A stretch of DNA of 64,000 nucleotides from Dioscorea cayenensis subsp. rotundata (GCF_009730915.1 NC_052484.1:3996054-4060053), one strand, 5' to 3'; shown: positions 11,481 through 23,331, counted from the first letter of the stretch. Made by a program: numbers and translations. Notes: generated from the letters alone by a model not told the origin.

Positions 11481-13415
11481 TAGTTTCTAGGAGTTAAAGT
11501 ATTAGTTGATTTTAGCACCGATTCTTGCTTACTTTCTAGTGGGAAGGAATTTATGGTTTTTAGTGATGCTTCTCATCAAGGCCTTGGTTGTGTGTTAATG
11601 TAAGAGGTGAAAGTAATAGCTTATGCTTCCCGGCAATTAAAGAAGCATGAGTTAAACTACCCAACACATGACCTCGAGTTAGCTACTGTGGTTTTTGCTT
11701 TGAAGTTGTGACGACACTATCTATATTGTGAAAAGTGTCAAATTTTCATAAACCACAAAAGTTTGAAATACATGCTCACCCAAAAGGAATTGAACCTGAG
11801 ACAGCGTAGATGGGTGGAACTTCTGAATGACTATGATCTGGTGATAGACTACCACCGTGAAAAGGCGAATGTGGTTGCAAATGCATTGAGTAGAAAGTCA
11901 TCAGTGTCTTTGGCTTTTGTGCACTATGTCTATCTACCTTAGCTATTGAAGCTCCGAGGGTTGGGTGTGCAGTTTGAGGTAAAGGTTGGTAGGTCTTGGT
12001 TAGCGTGTTTGAGTGCGAGATCTATGTTAGTAGAGCAGGTTCGGGAAGGACAGAAAATAGATAAGGAGCTATTACAGGAGATGCACAAGCTAGAGAAAGG
12101 AGAAGACAGTAAATTCAGAACTCAAGCTGATGGTACTTTGGAATTTCAAGGTCGTCTTTGTGTTCCCAGGGATTTTGCACTTCGAAAGAAGATTATGGAA
12201 GAAGATTATTCCTCAGTGTTTATAATTTATCCAGGGAGTACGAAGATGTACATATCCCTCAAAGAGAACTATTGGTGGGCAGGGATGAAGTGGGAAATCG
12301 CCAATTTTGTCGGTAGATGTTAAGTGTGTCAGTAAGTGAAAATAGAACATCAGCAAGTGGAAATGAAAGCACATCACCATGGATTTTGTCATTGGTTTAC
12401 CTCGCTCATCTCATGGTCATAATATGATATGAGTGATTGTGGGTAGACTAATGAAGTCAGCACATTTTCTAGCTGCTCGTGCAAGAGATTCATTAGAGAA
12501 ATTGGCATAGCTCTACCTTAATGAAGTTGTTAAACCTCATGGTGTGCCAATGCCCATTGTTTTAGATTAAGATCCCAGATTCACATCCAGATTTTAGCCT
12601 AAATTGCAGGAAGCTTTTGGGACAACTTTGAAGTTTAGTATAGCTTATCACCCACAGACATATGCCAGTTTGACGGATGATACATATAGTTGAGGATATG
12701 CTCAGGGCATGTATTTGTGATTTCCAAGGTAGCTGGGACCTACATTTTCTATTGGTGGAATTCACCTACAACAATAGTTACCAAGCTAGAATTGGTATGG
12801 CTCCTTATGAAACATTGTATGGAAGGAGGTATTGAACACCGGTTTGTTGGAATAAAGTTGGGAAAAGAAAGCTATAAAGTATTGAGTTAATTGATTGAGA
12901 TGACTATTGCTAAGGTGAAGTTGATCAAAGAAAGGTTAAAAGCAGCTCAAGACAGACTAAAGAGCTATTATGATAATAGGCAAAGAGCTTTAGAGTTTGA
13001 TGTGAGTGACAAAGTGTTTCTGAAGATCTCTCCTTAGAAGGGAGTTATTCATTTTCAGAATCGAGGGAAGTTAAGTCCTTGCTGCATTGGACCATTCCCT
13101 ATCATCGAGTGGATTAGACAAGTTGCTTATCGTCTAGAGCTGTCTTCAGGGTTGGAGAGAATTCATGATGTCTTTCATGTTTCTATGTTGAAAAAGTATA
13201 TGCCTGATCCTTCGCATATACTTAAGACAGCGCTAATGCAACTTCGAGAAGATATGAACTATGAGATTCAACCAGTTCAGATTCTTGATCTACCTGATAA
13301 GGTGCTTCGTAAGAAAGTTATACCTATGGTTAAGGTTCTTTAGAAAAGTGATTGTGTTGAGGAGATGACGTGGGAACCAGAAGCATCTTTGCGGTAGCAG
13401 TATTCTTTGTTGTTT
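11480..13415 (+). pseudogene. Ty3/gypsy (Tekay/Del-type chromovirus) RNase H, integrase and chromodomain remnant
   Basis: RNase H starts at KEFMVFSDASHQGLGCVLM (about 11547) and continues with [39 protein letters not shown] and VANALSR. The integrase zinc-binding region follows at about 12185-12330 (YWWAGMKWEIANFV, C-x2-C partly kept). The integrase core at 12370-12900 is badly decayed. The integrase tail and chromodomain-like end run from MERIHDVFHVSMLKKYMPDP at 13152 to MTWEPEASLR near 13390. Stops are scattered throughout. Reverse transcriptase and gag are not recognisable upstream. This element lies in the opposite orientation to the chromovirus at the left edge of the window. Confidence 0.88.
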
Positions 13416-13454
13416 ACTGATGCTGGTGAGTGAATTTTGAGAACAAAATTCCTC

Positions 13455-13465
13455 AAAAAAGGGGG
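13455..13465 (+). other. Polypurine tract
   Basis: AAAAAAGGGGG lies between the chromodomain stop and a TG that opens the LTR at 13471. It primes plus-strand DNA synthesis in LTR retroelements. Position and composition are as expected. Confidence 0.8.
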
Positions 13466-13470
13466 TTAAA

Positions 13471-14004
13471 TGTGATATCTTGTTCTTTATTTTTTTTTAA
13501 TGCCTTTTCTTTGTTTCTTTAGAGGTATTAGTTATTTTTCTTTTGTATTGTCTTTTCTTTGAAGTGGAAGGACATTCTTGTCCTTTTGTTTGTGTAATGG
13601 CATTGTAGTGATTTATTTGAAGTGGTGAGGGTAAACGGGTCATTTTGCCTAAAATCTTATCCTTTATCACTTTATCTTCTCCAATGGGCTAGACTTAAGA
13701 GAACTTTTCTAACTCTTTGGCCATTCATCCCTTCCTTAGAGTTTCCATCAAATTCTCAAGCTTTTTTGGAATTAAAGGGCCAATCTTCCTTCATATTGAA
13801 GTTGATTAGATTGAGCCCTTTTGCAAGGTTGTGTTTTTATTGTCTTGTTTATGCTTCAAATAAATCACCACAATGCTATTACACAAACAAAAGGATAAGA
13901 ATGTCCTTCCACTTCAAAGAAAAGACAGAGTAAAAGAAAAATAACTAATACCCCTAAAGAAACAAAGAAAAAATATGAAAGCAAATAAAGAATAAGATAT
14001 CACA
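13471..14004. repeat. Two LTR beginnings in inverted orientation
   Basis: The first about 150 bases, opening TGTGATATCTTGTTCTTTA, are repeated inverted at 13854-14004, which ends with the complement of TGTGATATCTTATTCTTTA. The two arms share the GAAGTGGAAGGACATTCTT segment and flank about 230 bases of unique LTR sequence. An LTR should not fold back on itself, so this is a chimera of two LTRs of one family lying head to head, or an inversion. Both outer ends are true LTR ends (TG..CA). Confidence 0.8.
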
Positions 14005-14436
14005 GTAATGAGCAGCTCAAGATTAATCTTGAGCTTTAGATTCTATCTTGAGCTCAACTTGCTTATTAAATGATCCAGCTGAGCTCGACAAGCTCATAAA
14101 TCACTTGATCATTTAATAACCCTTCTATGATGAACGTAGGCGATCAGCTATCACCTTTAGCTATGATTAGGTCAATTTAGTGCGTTGAGTTAATAAGTTT
14201 CTTCAATCAAATAAGAACATTTAAGTTTAGAAAATGTTTTCTTATTTTTGAAAATTATTTATTTGGGGTAAATTTTGTAATATGATGATTTTGTTAGGTA
14301 TAGACAACAAACTTTTTTTTTTGGCCAATGAATTTTAAGAGATCTTAAATTGTACATCGCAATCCAATTAGTTAGGTATAGAGACATATGAATAATTACA
14401 ATGCAAATTTCTTTTTTTAGTATACAACTGATGCTA
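14005..14436. other. Non-coding spacer with a small palindrome
   Basis: No gene. The stretch contains TCAAGATTAATCTTGA near 14018 and several AGCTCAA/TTGAGCT words. The CACTA element inserts at its right end. Confidence 0.5.
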
Positions 14437-14453
14437 CACTACAATAAAAAACG

Positions 14454-15010
14454 AAATTTGTGACACATTTTTGCAACACACAAAATCTAAAATGTGTCGG
14501 AGATCCCAGTTTACAACATAATCTTCGACACAACCAAATGTGTCGCGTTTCAGATGTCGCAAATTTTTTGCAACACTTTTGTCATATGTGTTGTAAACTT
14601 TGTGACACAAAACTAAATGGTGCAAATTTCATCTCAATTCATTGATGTTATGTGACAATATTTGCCATTCAATTTGCAATGATATGCGATAATTGTTTGC
14701 GACACGTTTTGTGTGTCGCAACTTGTGTTGCAATTGCTTGAGACATTTCGCAACATTCTTTGTGACACATTTTAATTGTCGCAAAACTTTATGTATCACA
14801 AATTGTGTTGAAAATATGTGAGACTTTTTGCAACAAATCTTGTGACCAATTTTGATTATTGCAAAACTTTTTATGTGTCGCAAATTGTGTTGCAAATGTG
14901 TGGGACTATTTGCAGCACAATTTGCTACATATTTCGATTGTTGCAAATTGTGTCGCAAATTCTGTTGCAACTTTGTGAGATATTTTGCGGATATATTTTT
15001 ATTGTTGAAA
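14454..15010. repeat. Left subterminal repeat array of the CACTA element
   Basis: More than a dozen degenerate copies of GTGTCGCAA/TTGCGACAC and GTGTTGCAA/TTGCAACAC lie in both orientations. In En/Spm elements such words bind the element's DNA-binding protein. The small ORFs in this array, rich in QHNLRH-like repeats, are by-products of the repeat. Confidence 0.85.
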
Positions 15011-15338
15011 ATTATGTCATAAATAATTATTCATAACCATGATTATTTGCAATAAGTTTTAAAACATTTTTTATAAACATGTTTTAAAACCTAATTTACA
15101 ATCCTCAACAATAACTTTTATAATATTTTGTAAATAAACATTCTGATCTATAAGTATCCACAATAACAATGAAATACAAAATATAATCCTCAAAACATCT
15201 AATGCAACAGACAAATACAAAATGTAATAGTCCAAATATCTAATAGGACAATCAAATACAAAATGTAATAGTCTAAACATCTAATATAACAATCGAAAGT
15301 TATAAAAGTATCTAATGTAATAATTCAAAGCATCACAT

Positions 15339-17003
15339 TCACTTTGTTGCAATTTCATCGACAGGCTGGGGCTGTTCAACATCCTCTGAAGTGTGAGGGG
15401 CATGGGAAGCAGACTCCCCAGTCCTAGCAGCAGCATGAGAAGTACGAGGAGTTATCTCAAAGTTTACCTGAATACCTCGAGATTCTAATAGAGAAAAGAT
15501 GTATTGGATCTGCTGCTTCTGCTCCTCGTATGCTTTCTTTAAAATTTCTAGCTTACTAATAACCTCTGGTGGTATAGAAGGAACAAATTGCTGAGTTCTT
15601 GAAGTACACCATTGAGATTGCAAATGAGAATAATCAGAAGCTATCTTCTCAACAAGGTTACCACCCATGCCATAACATCGATTTTTTGATACCCCAAATA
15701 TGTCCCACCATAGTTTATTATCATCAATTTCTACCCCTTGGCCTTCTTGAGCCAATATGTCTTGGCGAGCTTTGGCAAATTTCTCCTGCATAATATATAG
15801 TTAATCATTAATTATATGTTATGATAAACAAATTAATAAGTAATTAAAAATGAAATTTAAGTTAAAACATACATGTGCTAATTGGGCCCCTTGCTCATTC
15901 CAACTCCCATCATCCTTTTGATAAACTTCTTTAAAATCCTCCACTATGGATACCTTGTGGCCCAATTTGGCTTCCTATATATATATATACATGTGTAAAT
16001 AGTTAGCTACTAGAAAAATTTTAAATGTATATATTAAAAAAAATTGAGAAACTTACTAGTCTATCTCTATGTTCAATCATAAAGATGGAACCACCATGAT
16101 AAATTATCGTAGATCCCTCATTTTTCTACTGCCGTCTCTTTTTATTCTTATAACATTATTTCCTATATTTTGCATCATTCCAAATCAATAGCAACCGCTC
16201 CCAAACATTGTGCCTAATCCATTATGGTCTCTTTCTCTTCTCTCGGGCACGAGCTAGATTTCTCCACAACCACTCAGCAGCCTTCTTGTTAAACATTTTT
16301 TCCACTTCTTTGACATAATACAGTTGCCAAGTAAAATGAGACTACAATAGATAATTAAATTAGTGAGAAGTTAATAAATTAAAAAAATAATTAAAAAATA
16401 CTTTAAAAAGAGATATACCTGAAACTGCTGCCAATAACATAGGTAGCCATCATTGCACACTTCTTTCCATGTGTTTTAAGGTTCGGTGTAGTACTTATTT
16501 AAATTTTTTTTCAAGATATCAAACACAGATTTCTTACTACAAAAAATCATTATAAGGTTTAAATATATCAATAACACTTATATAATAATAAAATAATAAA
16601 TAAATGATCTTAGTGTAGGCTTGACTGGATGATGAAGGATTTCTGCATTGTGCCACCATCATGTGCCTTTGTATTCTCTTGAGGAGATTCATCTGTTTCT
16701 GAGTCAGAATCATCTTCAGTATTCATTTGAACACCATTGGGGTCTCGTCAGTAGGTAGAACCTCATTGTTCGAAGGTGAGAAATATTTTGGAATAAAGGC
16801 TCGTGTATCAACTTGTTGCGAGGAGCCTCGAGAACCTGTATGCACATGAGCAGCTGAAGAGTGAGACCCTGAGCTCGTAGTTCACCGGAGGTTTAGAGGT
16901 ACTTTTCCAGTAGATGGACGGAAAGATGATGGAGTCACAGAAGCAGTATTTCGCCTAGAATCAGAATAAATAAATGATGCAACACGCTCTCGCCCCATTT
17001 CCT
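15339..17003 (-). pseudogene. Transposase_24-like gene of the CACTA element
   Basis: The last exon (15339-15791) reads QEKFAKARQDILAQEGQG then KLWWDIFG and a Cys-Tyr-Gly-Met-Gly-Gly motif, typical of the plant Ptta/En/Spm Transposase_24 family. It ends in a coiled-coil-like and Ala/Pro-rich tail. Upstream exons follow on the same strand: about 15880-15975 (VSIVEDFKEVYQKDDGSW), about 16055-16340 (W-x-R-x2-RARE, then WERLLLIWND) and about 16640-17003 (probable start MGRERVASFIYSDSRR near 17000). In-frame stops in the third and first exons make it a pseudogene as read, unless splicing avoids them. Family members are DNA-binding accessory proteins, not the catalytic transposase. Confidence 0.75.
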
Positions 17004-18177
17004 ACAAATAAACACAATCAAGTCCATTAAATATCATGTAAGAATGTCATTACTCACTATAAATAAAAAAAAAAAAAAATAGAGAGAAACTTTGGTATCT
17101 AACGCGGAGAGAAAATTAATGAATATTGTTTCTCTAAAGAGGACCTAATAAATCTAGTGTTATACAAGTTCCAAACAAAAAAAATTGAAGATCCCACAAT
17201 CAACTATGTTCACAGAGATTTAGATTAAGCTTCTAAAAACAGCTTCAAAAACACTGAAACTCAATAAAAGCCTAAACACCATGAAAAATTTAAAACTTTC
17301 ACAATTGTATTAACTAATGACTAGTGGAAAATAAAACTTTTCATATATATATATATATATATTTAAGTGGCAGTAAATTTTTTGGTAGTAAGATCAAGGA
17401 GTAAAATTTGAGAAGCTTCTTACCAATACTGGAGTTCTGGTTGCCTAGAAACTTTGACTTCCCCTAATTCAGCTGTCATGAAAGAAACACCAGACAAACA
17501 AGATCAGAATTGCATGATTTTGTGACCACCACGTGAGATCTCAGAATTGCAAAATATAAGAATAACGAACTAATAGTTTGATATCATGAAAACTTGAACC
17601 CATAATTAAAGTATATATATTCCATTGTAAAAATTTATCATGTATATAAAAGAAAATTACCTAGATACCTTGTGTTTTGTAAACATATATTATTCCTAAC
17701 CCTTACTAATTTTCTTCACCTCTTTCATCAAACTGTCTACCCAAGTTTCCAAAAAATTAAGATAAATAAATAACATTTTCCAAGGTTGTAGTACCCTTTG
17801 ACATCCATACACCTTCAATAGCATTCACTGTGAATTGAAACAATGGCTTATACAAGAACCTTTGGGTAGCAACTTGAAGAAGTTATCCTTGACAACAATA
17901 CATGCATCCACATGTGATTAAATAAAGATCAATGGTTTGGAATAATCTAACAGAATTACAAGAATATAACTTTCTAATAGTACATACATAAGTAAGACCT
18001 ACAACAGTGACTGCACATTGAAAGTCATGCCATGCATACAACATGAAATCGAGATTGAGATGCATAAATCCTCTATTTGAATTTTCCAAGATGTAGCACA
18101 AGCATGTTGTTTGACAACAATGACAAGTGATTTCCAAATTTCAATAAGTAATTTAAGGCGTGCCAAAAGCAACTTAC

Positions 18178-19296
18178 CTCATGAGTGGGTACATTTAAGC
18201 TCTTAGAGGCCGGAAGGAAAATATCTGGATCAAGTTTCAGATTTTCAAAAGCATCAGCTGACACAATTGCATCGAATCTGATGCCACAACACCAAAAGCA
18301 AGGCCAATATATTGTTTTAATTGATAAAAAGAACAAAGCCAAAAGAAAAATAAGCATTCTGCAACCAATAGAAGTGTAAATATAAAATAAGAAAATGTGA
18401 TGACATGCATATTACTCCTCACTCCATAACTATCCAAAAAATCATATAAAAGATAGGCTGGTAGAGAATATATAGTTTACTGGAAAAAAAAAGAGGCCCA
18501 TCATGTGACAAAGATTTAGGCTAATACTAGTGGATGCCACATGTCAACAAAGAAATGCCTAAAATAACTTCCTTAACTTAGTGATTCAAAATACCATTAG
18601 ATCATATCCATAGTGGATTTAAATGTACATTCTAAGGTAAACCCACAGGAATGGTACTAATTTAGCAAATAAGTAATTCAAGATATCACTAAGATCTTAT
18701 GAACAATACAATGTGAACCATCAACTAGTAAGATTTTCAAAACATGTTATAACAGTCTTAGGCAAATAAATACATAACTTTAAAAATGACCTTGAAGACA
18801 ATAATAAACTTCCAACAATGTTAGAGCATGATTTTCATATATAATGAATTGTGTGAACACAGAAACAAAACACTTACAAAGATGAATCCACACCAGCCGC
18901 AGCCAAGTTGGCATCAAACTTGATCCTATTCGCACTAGAAGCTACAACCACCTTAAGCCCTCTTTTTTTGCACTATTAAACAAACAACAACATTCAATCC
19001 GGAATCTCGTAATTCTAGCAATATGTCATTGACTATACCTCCTTGATTAACTCCAATGCACTCGGAAGTCCAATGCCAAAGTTGGGTTTAACATACTGTA
19101 AGTGAAATTGTTATCAAGAAATAAGAAACACAGCATTCTTGAACCTAGAAACAAAAATTCTTCCAAATAAAATAAAAATCATGAAAACCTTATCAAGATA
19201 AATCTCAAAGAAACGTTTCTTCGCGGCATCCCGATCCAAGTCCTTCACTCCTTTGACACTAGCCACCCCTCCAAGAAAATTTTCATCCCCATTCAT
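18178..19296 (-). pseudogene. Captured fragment of an SOQ1-like gene (HAD-domain exons)
   Basis: Four exons read in order on the minus strand: 19189-19296 (ENFLGGVASVKGVKDL .. RFFEIYLDK), 19039-19095 (YVKPNFGIGLPSALELIKE), 18878-18972 (KKRGLKVVVASSANRIKFDA) and 18178-18277 (FDAIVSADAFENL .. PDIFLPASKSLNVP). Each junction has AG acceptors and GT donors (GTTTTC, GTATAG, GTAAGT, GTAAGT), and exon phases (0, 0, 2) keep one open frame of about 120 codons. The sequence closely matches the haloacid-dehalogenase part of SUPPRESSOR OF QUENCHING 1, a thylakoid protein that limits slow photoprotective quenching. Missing are the N-terminal HAD nucleophile motif and everything after the cap region, including the thioredoxin-like and NHL parts. 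The usual Lys-Pro-Ala-Pro-Asp motif reads Lys-Leu-Asp-Pro-Asp. It sits inside the CACTA element, so it is a transduplicate, not the native gene. Confidence 0.85.
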
Positions 19297-20204
19297 CAAT
19301 CCATAAACAAAATCAAGATCAATAACACAAAATAGATTTCAAGAACTCAAACACAAAATAGCATGGAGTACACCAAGAAAACTTAAAGGGAGAGACATGG
19401 GATTCACAAGACAGGGAAAACCACCATGAAATCGAGATCGAGATGCATAAATACTCTATTTGAATCACAAATGCAAAGAAAAACAGAAAACACTTGAGAT
19501 CGTCATCAAATGAAAGGATTCAAAACAAGACTAGAGGGATTATAGGGAAATGCCAATAAACTTTGGAGAGATTAAAGCTTCTCTCTGGAGATATCACATG
19601 CTAGATGGAGAGATAGGCACCGGAGAGGCTTTCAGTGCTAATGAAGGGATCCCTAAATGTGTCTTTTTATTTGTTTCAGTGTAGTGTATGCGTTTCACGA
19701 TGTGTGATGATATGAATGTAGGATATGGAGGTTAATTAAATCAATTCTTTGTGTACACATGTGACAGCCCTCACCGTTCATTAAATGATGATCACGCAGA
19801 AACTCACATCACGAGAAGATTTGGTCTTGTGTTACTATAAATATATGGGGAGAGAGAGAGAAATGAAAAAAAGAAATAATTAAATATATGGAAAAAAAAT
19901 GTGCACTCACACCATATACCAAAATAAATTATACTAAATCAATCCCTAAAAGCAAATTCAAGAGAGAGGGGAGGAGAGAGAGAGAGAGACATACCAACTT
20001 AAATCACCAAGAATAAAGTTATGGAGGCACTAATATCAAATAGTCATGCTTGATTAGTCCAGAAATTGTGAAAACTTGTGAAGAAATTGAAGATGGGAGA
20101 AGGTAGAGGGCTGAAAATGAGGTGTTCATGCAGGAGTAGTCTTGCAATTACCCACAAACCAAAACCCACCTTTTTAGCTGAGGCAATATAAGTTTTTTAT
20201 TATT

Positions 20205-20535
20205 AAACTTTACGACACAATTTGAGACACCAATAGATCGTTGCAAATAATGTGTCACAAACCAGTTACAAATCGGGACCCAAATTGTGTGACACATTTT
20301 GTGACGTAAACAGATCGTTGCAAATAATGTCTCACGATAGGTGTTATAAACCAATTTCATGCTCATCGATCCCCATATTTTTTGACACATTTTGCGATGT
20401 TGATTGATGGTTGTTTTTTTGCAACACAATTTGGTTCTTTCTATAACTTTTTTGGTTTTTTGTCGCAGATTGTTGCAATTGGTATTACAAATTTGTAACA
20501 CTTTTATGTGTTGCAAATTTATGTGTCGCAAAAAA
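20205..20535. repeat. Right subterminal repeat array of the CACTA element
   Basis: The same GACACA..TTGCAA word family as the left array lies in mixed orientation, ending 17 bp from the terminal CACTATAAGAAAAA. Two near copies of ATCGTTGCAAATAATGT lie about 80 bp apart. Confidence 0.85.
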
Positions 20536-20552
20536 TACTTTTTCTTATAGTG

Positions 20553-21711
20553 TAATATTTAGCTTCATTTTCTATTAGAATGATTGTGGAGTGAGTTTCT
20601 CAATTAAAATCAAATTTACAATCAAAGTCTTTTAGATGCATAGTTGCATGTACACACCTAGAAAATAACAAATTACGTGTTTGCCCCTCTAAAACCAATA
20701 TCTTGCATAAATGCAAAAGAAAATTGGTTACTAATGGTTTTCTGGGGTCTACATAATCAATTATGAAGTTTTATTAGGGGCATATATGCAAAACATTCCA
20801 ACAAATACAAACTTTGAAAGTGAGAGATTAAGCTCTATCCTTGCCAAGAATTGAAGCGTCATAAATCAGCATCATTTTTAGAAATGGACATCCACCCTCC
20901 CACAAGGGAAATGAATTTGCATGCAATGTTAATGTGTTAGGAGATGGTTGGAACCAGGTGGCTACAAAGGAATTAATGGATTAAAGGGACTTGTGAGTCA
21001 GGTCAGTGACCACTCTTATCACTTATTGTCTTGATTCACTGCATCATATCTTGAGTGCTTTGCATCTCCATTCAATATAAGATTTTATCCATACTTTCCT
21101 CATTCATTTTCTTATTTCATCTTGTGTTCATTTTAATTAATTTCATCTTAGGCGTTCAAACAGATTCAGATTCATGTTTAAGCTCGATCTGAATAGAATT
21201 AATATAGAGTATGACTGAATTTCTCATATGACATGATCTGACTCACGTGAAATATATTTATTATATAATGAATATTGTCTTCTTTTCTTACCGTAGATAT
21301 GACTTGAATTTTTCCATGGAAAAATCCCAACCTAACTTGTACAAGTTGGTGGCATGGGTTATTGAATGCAAGATTGGACCACCCTTGGATTAGCTCATTC
21401 ACTCAGTTTTGAATCATGGATGTTCTTTAATTTGATTGCTACTTTGTCTTTTCAAATTATCATGTATCATGCTTAAGAACAATTATCATTAATTGCATTC
21501 AGGTTTAATTAATTCCACAGCCAAAGTATTCCTTCCTCATTAACCAATGACAATCTACATACTTGTTTACATATCTTTGCTAGATTACATTCCATAATGC
21601 ATTTTTTATTTTTTATTATTATTTATTATTATCTTTTACGACGAGGAAACACACATGAAAGTGTAGAGTGATGAAGGTATCCATTTACCCAACTTTGCCT
21701 AACTCCATTTT
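20553..21711. other. Intergenic spacer
   Basis: No gene or element boundary was found. The proximal part is the likely 3' flank of the gene at 21712-22420. Confidence 0.5.
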
Positions 21712-22420
21712 TTAATCTGTCATGGTAGTGATGGTGGTGGTGGTGGTAGTGGTAGTGGTAGTGGTCCTCCTCATCCTAAGGCTCCAACCTCTCCTTACAT
21801 TACCCGACGAGCTGACGTGGTGTTTCCCGGGCATTTGGAGCAAGTGTCCAATACCATTCTTCCACCTCGGCCCTCGCCCTCCGCCGGGCTTTGTCGGTAC
21901 CACCACACTCTCAATTCTTGATTCTTTCTTGTGGTTTGTCTTGTGATCCCATGATGCTTTTCCATTGTCTTCAAACTTGATTGATATGAATGAATCTAAA
22001 CCCAAAGAGAAACCTCAGAAAAGCTTATGCTCATTATATTCTAAAATCTTGATCAGATACTCATCATGTTGAAATATGCAGGAGAATTTAAATAGATGAA
22101 ATGGAATGATTCATTGTTTTGTATTGATAAAATAGAGACGTACCGTCGAGGCTTGCGGCGGAGCCTTTACCAGAGTCATCACTGCTGCCGGAGTTCCGAT
22201 GGCGGAACTCAAGGAGGAAGGAGGCTAAAGCAAAGACTTTTTCAAGAGTGATGTTGGGCTTCTTCTTAAGGATTTTGAAGGATTTGATTTTGCTAGTGTT
22301 AGTATTGGATTTGGGAGCCAATAGAAGAAGCCTTTCCTTTAAACATAGAGCACATATACCTACTATTACTTCTTTTGGATGGAAACTACATCTTGGATTC
22401 TCTTCTCTGTAGCCATTCAT
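21712..22420 (-). CDS. Small plant protein with OCTOPUS-like N-terminal Cys/His motif
   Basis: There are two exons: 22144-22420 (donor GTACGT) and 21712-21995 (acceptor TTTAG). They join in phase to 187 codons, 186 residues. The start MNGYREENPRCSFHP is followed by VGICALCLKERLLLLA. This Cys-x-x-His-Pro..Cys-x-x-Cys-Leu-x-Glu-Arg-Leu pattern resembles the N-terminus of OCTOPUS/DUF740-type plant proteins, which are far longer. Across the splice the protein reads DSFISIKFEDNGKASW, then a basic segment with a KNGIGHLLQM-like stretch. The C-terminus is an uninterrupted threonine run encoded by an (ACC/ACT)n microsatellite at about 21722-21765, so its length probably varies between individuals. 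No signal peptide or membrane segment is evident. The function is unknown to me. Confidence 0.75.
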
Positions 22421-22690
22421 CTTCTTGTAATTACTTGCTTCAAACTTCCAATTCCAATCCTAGTTATAGATAGATAGATAGATTAATAAGGAGATTTATA
22501 TAAATATATATATATATATATAGATAGAGATATAGAGAGAGAGAGAGAGAGAGAGAGAAATGTAGATAGCTATGGATGAAGATTTAGATATGTATTTATA
22601 TATGGGTGTGTGGGGGAAATAGATTTGGGAATGGATGGAGTGATGAAGATGCACGGCAAGGTAGAGCATAAGATGATGTTTATAGGGTAT
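22421..22690 (-). promoter_or_regulatory. Likely 5' region of the OCTOPUS-like gene, microsatellite-rich
   Basis: Immediately upstream of the start codon lie GATA, TA and GA repeats (22465-22560). GA/CT runs are common in plant 5' leaders. I cannot fix a TATA box or the transcription start. Confidence 0.35.
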
Positions 22691-23162
22691 TTTCTTATTG
22701 TTTTTTGATCCACTAGTCTCTTTTACTTTTATGTTTTTTAAGTTATATTTGATAGTTTATGTGTATGCATGTGTGTATTAACTTAAACAAGTCCTTTCAA
22801 TTTTTCAAATGAACTAAGAAAAATTCGGTCACTCAACATCGGGTTTTTACAATTTTTGGATTATATTAAAGTAATATTATATAATAATAAATATTTTAAT
22901 ATTATAATTAAACAACTTATGAAATAAAATTTGTTTGCATACTTTAATTTTGAAAGATACTATAAATATTTATTATGTAGTTAAATTTTTTAATTTTTAA
23001 TATTATATTTAATATAAATAAAATTTTAAATATAATAAAAAAATATTTACAATTATTCTTTGAAACACTTTAGGAACAACTTATATATATAATTTAATAA
23101 TACATATAGTTATTGCTAAAAAAATATTTTAATTAATGAAAATAATAATTAATAATAATGAA
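22691..23162. other. Very AT-rich spacer
   Basis: Almost entirely A and T, with no open frame or recognised repeat boundary. Confidence 0.6.
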
Positions 23163-23281
23163 AAGAGCCAATGCTCGTATAGTCTAGGAGTAAGGCACAA
23201 GAGTCCCATACATGAGGTCGGGAGTTTGAATCCTTCTTCTTGTGAATAGTACGTATAAATAGTTGTTTATTTATTTTATCC

Positions 23282-23330
<49 letters not shown>

Positions 23331-23331
23331 G
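23163..23331 (+). repeat. Possible tRNA-derived SINE with (AAT)n tail
   Basis: The first about 65 bases look like a tRNA: an A-box-like TAGTCTAGGAGTAAGG and a B-box-like GGGAGTTTGAATCC at the right spacing. About 40 bases later comes a run of about 15 AAT units (23281-23329), which could be a SINE tail or an independent microsatellite. No target duplication was found, so this is tentative. Confidence 0.45.

Larger units (their letters stand above)
14437..20552 (-). mobile_element. CACTA (En/Spm) transposon carrying a captured host gene fragment
   Basis: The left end starts CACTACAATAAAAAACG and the right end is the complement of CACTATAAGAAAAAGT, both close to the plant CACTA consensus. Both subterminal regions are packed with copies of a TGTGTCGCAA-type word in both orientations, the usual transposase-binding architecture. 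Inside, on the minus strand, lie a Transposase_24-like gene (15339-17003) and four exons of an SOQ1 homologue (18178-19296). I find no DDE transposase (TNP2), so the element looks non-autonomous. The flanking bases (CTA left, TAA right) do not form a clean 3-bp duplication. Length is 6116 bp. Confidence 0.9.

Noticed and set aside
14434..15036. Cluster of overlapping ORFs rich in NLRH and CCK words
   Set aside because: They arise from the CACTA subterminal repeat words read in several frames.
23163..23235. Functional tRNA gene
   Set aside because: A- and B-box-like words are present but I could not pair an acceptor stem or anticodon arm; a SINE origin fits better.
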